Source: UMGS973 sp963609975 (GTDB lineage: Bacteria > Bacillota > Clostridia > Peptostreptococcales > Anaerovoracaceae). Taken from it: a DNA stretch of 10,317 nucleotides. Position 1 is the stretch's first letter. Every line of letters begins with the position of its first letter. The DNA lies in assembly GCA_963609975.1 (NCBI GenBank), contig CAVDMD010000082.1, positions 1 through 10,317 of the forward strand, in the 5' to 3' direction. Shown here one piece after another: positions 5,838 through 10,317 of the stretch. Made by a program: the position numbers and the translations under genes. The notes below the pieces were generated by a model, which had not been told where the DNA came from, made no database searches, and was given only the letters and a program-made list of their open reading frames with translations.

Positions 5838-6968
5838 TTATTCGTATCTTGAGGCACGGCCTGTGTTGCCTTTGCCCTCCTCCATCATTCCGAATGTTTC
5901 CATAAAAAATGTCTTGATTTTGAGATTGTATTTTACAGAAACGCTGTCAAGAGCATCGCTTACAATATCGCTCATGTCCTGAGACTGTGCAGCGGCACGC
6001 GCATTTATTACAAGGGAAAGCGCGCTGTATTTTTTATCAAGCTTTCTTGCATATTCCACATCATAATCTATGCCGATAAGGCTGGCCTTGAAGAAATCCG
6101 TCATGTTTTCGGCATCGTCTGCAGCAAACATTTTGAGGTGAGGAACATTGCTTTTTTTTGCGGCAAGACCTTTTCTTATTTCCTCAAAAATATCGGCAAT
6201 GACTTCGTTGAAATCAATATTCTTATCTTCACGCTGCTCCATAAAAATTCTTGTGTTGAACCAGCTTAATTTACTCTCGGCGGCAACAAAAGCATCTGAG
6301 CCGTAGCCTATTTCCTTGTGCACCGCTGCGGCTTTGTTGCCGAGTATATAGTCAACAACCTCGTCAACTCCTGCGCCTGTAAGTGCAGACATGGCCATAA
6401 CAGGCACTGCGGGATAGTTTTGCTTTATGAATCCGGTTACGGCTGCGGCTTCATCGTTGCCGATGGTGTCGATCTTGTTCAGAACAATTATATCCGCCTC
6501 AGCCATCTGCGCATCCAGCAGGAACTTCATTTCCTCCGGCAGATTTATATCCGCATTCTCAGGCATAATCATTTTTATTCTTTCGGGATCCACAATGCAC
6601 ATAAACGGCATAAGTGTGAACTGCCCTTTTTCCTTGTCGTCAAGCTCCAGATACACATGGTCAAGAGCGCCTATGCCGCAGCCGGGTATATCGGAAAAAA
6701 TAATATCGGCGCCGGCAGCCTCAAGCTGATGCAGCTTGTCTACAAGATTTTCATGCTGATAGCATATGCAGTTGCCCGAAATCGGCAGAGTTGTAATTCC
6801 GGTAGTTGCCGTAAACTCCGCATCGACAATATTGCTTGCACCAAGGTCGTTTGCCAGAATTGCCGCTTTGCCAAGGCCTCTGCTGTTGATACTGTTTGCA
6901 AAGGCTATCATGGAAGTCGTTTTGCCGGCTCCTAAAAATCCGCTTGTTACCATATATTTTGTAGTCAT
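5838..6968 (-). CDS. P47K/CobW-family (COG0523) GTPase, of the corrinoid/methyltransferase-associated type
   Basis: This 376-residue SIMIBI-class G3E GTPase is cytoplasmic. It has a Walker A motif GFLGAGKTT (residues 10-18), a Walker B-like IIFSDIPGCG with Asp93, and the guanine-specificity motif NKID (164-167). The region after switch I carries GNCICYQHENL with Cys67 and Cys69, a CxC version of the CxCC metal-binding motif of COG0523. P47K-type relatives are found near corrinoid methyltransferase genes in acetogens and other Clostridia and are thought to act as metallochaperones or activators for cobalt/corrinoid proteins. The residues after about 210 form the variable C-terminal domain. Here no methyltransferase or corrinoid gene is adjacent, so the partner is unknown. 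The ATG at 6968 has GGGAGG 9 nt upstream and its own promoter at 7005-7033. Confidence 0.88.
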   Translation of the reverse strand: MTTKYMVTSGFLGAGKTTSMIAFANSINSRGLGKAAILANDLGASNIVDAEFTATTGITTLPISGNCICYQHENLVDKLHQLEAAGADIIFSDIPGCGIGALDHVYLELDDKEKGQFTLMPFMCIVDPERIKMIMPENADINLPEEMKFLLDAQMAEADIIVLNKIDTIGNDEAAAVTGFIKQNYPAVPVMAMSALTGAGVDEVVDYILGNKAAAVHKEIGYGSDAFVAAESKLSWFNTRIFMEQREDKNIDFNEVIADIFEEIRKGLAAKKSNVPHLKMFAADDAENMTDFFKASLIGIDYDVEYARKLDKKYSALSLVINARAAAQSQDMSDIVSDALDSVSVKYNLKIKTFFMETFGMMEEGKGNTGRASRYE

Positions 6969-7004
6969 TGTAATAATCCTCCCAGATCAAATAATGTTAA
7001 GGTA

Positions 7005-7033
7005 ATTTTACAGCTTGTATCGAAAAAAATCAA
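7005..7033 (-). promoter_or_regulatory. Promoter of the GTPase gene
   Basis: On the minus strand, TTGATT (7033-7028) and TAAAAT (7010-7005) are separated by 17 bp. Transcription should begin about 30 bp before the ATG at 6968. The leader is too short to hold a cobalamin riboswitch. Confidence 0.6.
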
Positions 7034-7127
7034 TACATATGACAGCTTAAAAATCTGTATCTGTTTGCAGTTTGAGCAAGATAATCATTGGCTGAAAAAA
7101 TCTGTGCAGACAATTACTTTAAGAATG

Positions 7128-7155
7128 TTGAAAATTATGAACAATCTGATATAAT
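7128..7155 (+). promoter_or_regulatory. Promoter of the Ig-like/C39-like peptidase gene
   Basis: TTGAAA (7128-7133) and TATAAT (7150-7155) are separated by 16 bp, with TG at 7147-7148 making an extended -10. The start should lie near 7162, about 36 bp before the ATG at 7198. It diverges from the GTPase promoter, and about 95 bp lie between the two -35 boxes. Confidence 0.7.
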
Positions 7156-7197
7156 TAAGAGACTGTTTAATATTTTATTAATGAAAGGAGAGAAGGA

Positions 7198-9795
7198 ATG
7201 GAGATTAAAGCGAAGAAAAGCCGGAGAATTTTCTCTGTAGCACTGGCATTTGCTTTTGTTTTTACTACCGTTGCGGCTACTACCCTTACAGCAGACGCTG
7301 CAGCCGTAAAACCAAAATCACTGACTGTTTCGGCAACTGCCAAGACTGTTGACATCGGAGGACAGGTGACCGTCAAGGTTAAATCGGTCAAGCCGGCAAA
7401 AGCAAGCAAGAGCGTTACATGGAAATCATCAAACAAAAAGATTGCCACCGTAAGCAGCAAGGGTGTTGTAAAAGGCCTTAAAAAAGGTACGGTTAAAATC
7501 ACAGCAACATCGAAAGCAAACAAAAAAGTTAAAAAAACAATAACAATCAAGGTAAAGAATATCAAGCCTGCGGGCGTTAACCTTAACAAAAAAGAACTGA
7601 CGCTCTATGAGGAGGGCAAGACTGCATCACTCAAGGCAACACTTGCGCCTGCAGGAGTATATAACAGGGGCGTTACATGGAGCGTTTCAGATGAAGAAAT
7701 CATATCAGTAGATGAAAACGGCGTTGTAACACCTAAAAAAGTGGGAAGCGCTGTTGTAACAGCCACAACCGTTGAGGGAGCGCTTACCGCAGATTGCGCC
7801 GTAACTGTTGCGGAGGCAGTTGACTATACTGTTCTCAGACCGTATACACTTGCAGGATATTTTGCAAAGGACAAGATAAACTATGTTCCTGTTGCAGATG
7901 ATGCAAGCGTTAAGATATGGGATGCCGCAACAGGCAGCTTTGAATATGCGCCGCTTACCAAGGCTAACATCATAGGTAACTATGTACAGCTTGTAGACCT
8001 TGACAAAGACGAAAAGGCAGATGTTATTCAGGTTGTTAAATTCAGTGACAGCGAGAAAAAATGGAACTCAAAAATGCAGTGGCTTGACGGTGCAGGCGAA
8101 ACAGCAGAGCCTGCCGTAAGCAATGAAACAGGCAAAAAACTCTTTGAGGGCGCCGAATACAGAATCCCTATGGGACAGAGACTTCTTGAAGGCTACGGCC
8201 TTGGAGATTACAGCGGTACCACCGACTTCTCAATCCCTGCAAAACAGAACACATATTACAAGAATTATGATTTCTACAATGTGAAATCAAGCAAAAACCT
8301 TACAATCCTTACAAACTACAAGACGCAGCTTCAGACAACAGGCTGGACCTGTGTAATGTCATCGGCGCTGTCGGTACTTGAATGGTACGGTCAGAGAAGC
8401 GATCTCAATGAAGAGGATCTTGCTGCACTCAGAAGCGACAAAAAAGAACGCTGGGCAAGAGGTACAACTCTCAAAGAGCTTGTAAATGTGTTCAACAAAC
8501 TTGAAACACTTGATCTGACCTGCGCATGGACTGTCGAAAGCTCACTTGACGATCCCGAAAAGGTTTATGATGCAGCGTGGTTAAAAGGTCATCTTGAAGC
8601 CGGACATCCGATTATGACGATATGGAATTCATACGGAGCGCACGGGCAGGTAATCATAGGCTATGATGACATGGGGACAACCGTTACAAGCGATGACGTA
8701 CTGATTATGATGGATCCGTATGATACAACAGACCATAACCCTGACGGATATATCATCCAGTCCTACGAAAGATGGTGCTACGGTCTGTCGCAGTATGAAA
8801 ACGACGGTATCGAGCAGGTTCTTTATGCTGTGGCATACCCTGAAAACGCATCAGACTGGAATTACAAAATTGACAGAAGCGGATCGGGAATTGCTGACGT
8901 CAAGACAAATACCTTCAAGAGCAAAACTGAAAACAAGCTTAACGGCAAGCTTTTAGAGCAGACAAAGCTTGACCTTGCCAAATACTACCCTACCAAAGAA
9001 GGCGAGGAGTCAGAGCTTGCAGACTGGATCTATATGAACTGGACCAGGGGAGTCGGAGGACCTCTGGGAATAGAAGATACTGAGTACAGCGGCAACTACA
9101 ACTTTTCGCCGTACTATAACTTCTATGACTACTACAATGGCGAGGGACCTACAGGCACTCTCAAAATATTAAAGAACTACAGAACTATTCAGCAGTCTAC
9201 AGAGTGGACCTGCGGCTGCACCTCGGCACTTATGGCTATGGAATGGTTCGGAATGAACAGCGGTGAAACTCCAAAGACCGATATTTCACTGTCATATTCA
9301 AGACAGGACAAGGAAGCGGGAGCTACTTACCTCAAAGGCATGAAGCAGCTGTTCAGCAAAGATGACTGGTATGTATTCAGTATAGACGATCTGACGGATC
9401 CTGCAGGGGAAGAATCATACATCAATGGATACTGCCTGCAGGCAGGCGCTGACAGCAAGGGCCTTATTCCTTACCTTATCAGCAACGGTATTCCGATGAT
9501 AATAGGCTCAGACGACTGGGGCGGACACTGGCAGACAATCATAGGCTATGATGATATGGGCACCTCCGGAACTCAGGACGATGTGCTTGTTCTGGCAGAC
9601 TCATATGACACCACAGACCACGAGCAGGACGGATATGTCGTAAAGAGCTTTGAAAGACTTGTATACGGCTGGAATGTCCAGTTTGAAACATGGAACGATA
9701 AATGGGGTAGCGGACAGGATTACAACAACTTTATCGTTGCATTCCCTAAGACGGCCAAATATGAAAACGTTGCAAAGGAACTGGGACTTGAATAA
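7198..9795 (+). CDS. Secreted protein with two Ig-like (BIG2) domains and two tandem C39-like cysteine peptidase domains
   Basis: This is an 865-residue exported protein. The signal peptide (about 1-35) probably ends at the ADA motif at 32-34. Two BIG2-type Ig-like domains cover about 37-120 (very lysine-rich) and 121-205. An EF-hand-like DLDKDEKAD loop (Asp267, 269, 271, 275) suggests calcium binding. Two homologous papain-fold domains follow. Domain A (about 368-550) has Gln379, Cys385 (GWTC), His482 (GAHGQVIIGYDD) and Asp506 (MMDPYDTTDH). Domain B (about 655-850) has Gln666, Cys672 (EWTC), His777 (GGHWQTIIGYDD) and Asp801 (LADSYDTTDH). Both keep the oxyanion Gln, Cys, His and Asp, so both may be active. 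C39-like peptidases cleave peptides or process secreted substrates, but the substrate here is unknown. There is no LPXTG motif or membrane anchor at the C-terminus, so it is probably released or held by the basic Ig domain. The ATG at 7198 has AAAGGAGAG upstream, and the gene ends at a terminator. Confidence 0.87.
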   Translation: MEIKAKKSRRIFSVALAFAFVFTTVAATTLTADAAAVKPKSLTVSATAKTVDIGGQVTVKVKSVKPAKASKSVTWKSSNKKIATVSSKGVVKGLKKGTVKITATSKANKKVKKTITIKVKNIKPAGVNLNKKELTLYEEGKTASLKATLAPAGVYNRGVTWSVSDEEIISVDENGVVTPKKVGSAVVTATTVEGALTADCAVTVAEAVDYTVLRPYTLAGYFAKDKINYVPVADDASVKIWDAATGSFEYAPLTKANIIGNYVQLVDLDKDEKADVIQVVKFSDSEKKWNSKMQWLDGAGETAEPAVSNETGKKLFEGAEYRIPMGQRLLEGYGLGDYSGTTDFSIPAKQNTYYKNYDFYNVKSSKNLTILTNYKTQLQTTGWTCVMSSALSVLEWYGQRSDLNEEDLAALRSDKKERWARGTTLKELVNVFNKLETLDLTCAWTVESSLDDPEKVYDAAWLKGHLEAGHPIMTIWNSYGAHGQVIIGYDDMGTTVTSDDVLIMMDPYDTTDHNPDGYIIQSYERWCYGLSQYENDGIEQVLYAVAYPENASDWNYKIDRSGSGIADVKTNTFKSKTENKLNGKLLEQTKLDLAKYYPTKEGEESELADWIYMNWTRGVGGPLGIEDTEYSGNYNFSPYYNFYDYYNGEGPTGTLKILKNYRTIQQSTEWTCGCTSALMAMEWFGMNSGETPKTDISLSYSRQDKEAGATYLKGMKQLFSKDDWYVFSIDDLTDPAGEESYINGYCLQAGADSKGLIPYLISNGIPMIIGSDDWGGHWQTIIGYDDMGTSGTQDDVLVLADSYDTTDHEQDGYVVKSFERLVYGWNVQFETWNDKWGSGQDYNNFIVAFPKTAKYENVAKELGLE

Positions 9796-9811
9796 CTTTA
9801 TATAATCTGAG

Positions 9812-9839
9812 CAGGGCTTCTCTTTGAGGCCCTGTTTTT
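9812..9839 (+). terminator. Rho-independent terminator of the peptidase gene
   Basis: CAGGGCTTC (9812-9820) pairs with GAGGCCCTG (9826-9834), with one G-U pair and a 5-nt loop. Five Ts follow at 9835-9839. It lies 17 bp after the stop codon. Confidence 0.9.
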
Positions 9840-9841
9840 AT

Positions 9842-9878
9842 AGCATAGGAAATAGCGATTTATAGATATTTCCGTATG
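9842..9878 (-). repeat. 37-bp dispersed repeat, copy 2 (inverted relative to 3949-3985)
   Basis: This matches the reverse complement of 3949-3985 at 33 of 37 positions, ungapped. It begins three bases after the T run of the peptidase terminator. The two copies flank the esterase, GTPase and peptidase genes in opposite orientation. Confidence 0.65.
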
Positions 9879-10102
9879 CGTTCGGATATTTAAGAAGCCT
9901 GAGAATCCGAGAAATAACCGGGGCAAGGTAAAAATATTTCAGATTTTTTCTAACAAAATTCCTCTAACCTCGTATATACCTGTGAAAAGAAACAGTATTA
10001 TGAACTTTTCAGATAAGATGAATTTGCAATGCTGTTTTGATAATCAGAGGTATGTGGTTTAAGCGTAAGCGTCAAATCATGCGCACATAAAACAACACGA
10101 AA
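9879..10102. other. Gene-free stretch downstream of the peptidase gene
   Basis: No reading frame here has both a good start and a recognisable product, on either strand. The sequence is AT-rich with only short weak inverted repeats, for example TGAAAAG with CTTTTCA around 9982-10007. I see no tRNA, rRNA or known riboswitch. Confidence 0.6.
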
Positions 10103-10144
10103 AAAGCAGTCGTATCATTAACTGTATCATGATATGGCTGCTTT
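10103..10144 (-). terminator. Rho-independent terminator for a minus-strand gene entering from the right
   Basis: The arms 10103-10118 and 10129-10144 pair over 16 bp with two G-U pairs and a 10-nt loop. Read on the minus strand, the core stem is followed by a run of six Ts (complement of 10105-10100). On the + strand only TTTACATTT follows, so the minus strand is favoured. It implies transcription arriving from beyond 10317. Confidence 0.7.
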
Positions 10145-10170
10145 ACATTTGCTTTCATGTCCGATTCGCT

Positions 10171-10317
10171 TTACTCGCCATCAGTATCATTATCACTTAC
10201 ATGACAGGTATCCGGCAGAGTATCTGCATACAGTAAAAATATATAAATTTTTTGATAAGGGAAATTTGCGTATCTGAATAAATCCCTCTGTTGCAGTGAC
10301 TGCAAAGGGTGCAGGGA
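10171..10317 (-). CDS. Possible 3' end of an unrecognised minus-strand gene (partial)
   Basis: A minus-strand frame is open from the right edge to a TAA at 10171-10173, giving 48 residues that end in the acidic tail SDNDTDGE. The stop lies 26 bp before the minus-strand terminator at 10103-10144, which supports it as a gene end. Against it, the other two minus-strand frames are also open for about 38-40 codons here, and the peptide matches no family I know. The right edge also contains a short inverted repeat (TTGCAG 10291-10296, CTGCAA 10300-10305), which could mean non-coding structure. Confidence 0.25.
   Translation of the reverse strand, partial: SLHPLQSLQQRDLFRYANFPYQKIYIFLLYADTLPDTCHVSDNDTDGE

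Noticed and set aside
6318..6935. A 205-residue + strand ORF opposite the GTPase gene
   Set aside because: It is fully antisense to a well-supported GTPase with Walker A and NKID motifs. Its translation is Cys/His-rich, low-complexity sequence typical of a shadow frame.
6969..7127. Cobalamin riboswitch ahead of the CobW-type gene
   Set aside because: The predicted promoter leaves a leader of only about 30 nt, and no B12-box-like sequence is visible.
9796..9811. A -10-like TATAAT just after the peptidase stop
   Set aside because: It has no -35 at a suitable distance and leads straight into a terminator.
3949..9878. A composite transposon or integrative element bounded by the 37-bp inverted repeats
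   Set aside because: No transposase, integrase or target-site duplication was found inside or at the ends, so only the repeat pair itself is reported.

Overview
The window looks like a chromosomal segment of a low-to-mid GC anaerobic Firmicute (class Clostridia). Three kinds of evidence point there. Ribosome binding sites are strong AGGAGG-type and promoters are close to the sigma-A consensus. The gene families are typical of Clostridia: a YabE-like DUF348/G5/3D cell-wall protein, an Rpn-family nuclease tail, a P47K-type CobW GTPase, and a secreted protein with bacterial Ig-like domains and C39-like peptidase domains. A fragment of a clostridial conjugative-element gene is also present. The species cannot be named from the sequence alone.

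Layout, left to right. (1) Positions 3-281 hold the 3' end of an Rpn/PD-(D/E)XK nuclease gene that enters from the left, with a 24-bp in-frame tandem repeat and a probable terminator. (2) Positions 371-2986 form a three-gene operon on the + strand. It has a near-consensus promoter, a secreted DUF348-G5-3D protein, an unrecognised 139-residue protein, and rlmN overlapping it by 19 bp, then a terminator. (3) Positions 2989-3585 hold a minus-strand toxin-antitoxin pair with its own promoter and an 18-bp palindromic operator. The AbrB-type antitoxin looks intact. The PIN toxin appears to have lost about 50-60 central residues in frame. (4) Positions 3644-3937 encode a short chimera: the start of a TrbL/VirB6-like conjugation protein joined in frame to the end of a LuxR-type helix-turn-helix. 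Regions 3 and 4 look like an accessory scar. (5) Positions 4080-5774 encode a lipoprotein carboxylesterase on the + strand, convergent with a P47K/CobW-type GTPase on the - strand (5838-6968). A bidirectional terminator separates them. (6) The GTPase gene is divergent from a large secreted protein (7198-9795) with two Ig-like domains and two complete, tandem papain-like (C39-like) catalytic domains. (7) Positions 9796-10317 are mostly gene-free: two terminators, one copy of a 37-bp dispersed inverted repeat, and possibly the end of a minus-strand gene entering from the right.

The genes do not form one pathway. The observations most worth a second look are the TrbL::LuxR chimera, the PIN toxin lacking its central acidic motif beside an intact antitoxin and operator, the duplicated cysteine-peptidase protein, and the 37-bp inverted repeat pair (33/37 matches) flanking the 5.9-kb esterase/GTPase/peptidase block. 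I saw no clear sign of a wholly new multi-gene defence or mobile system.
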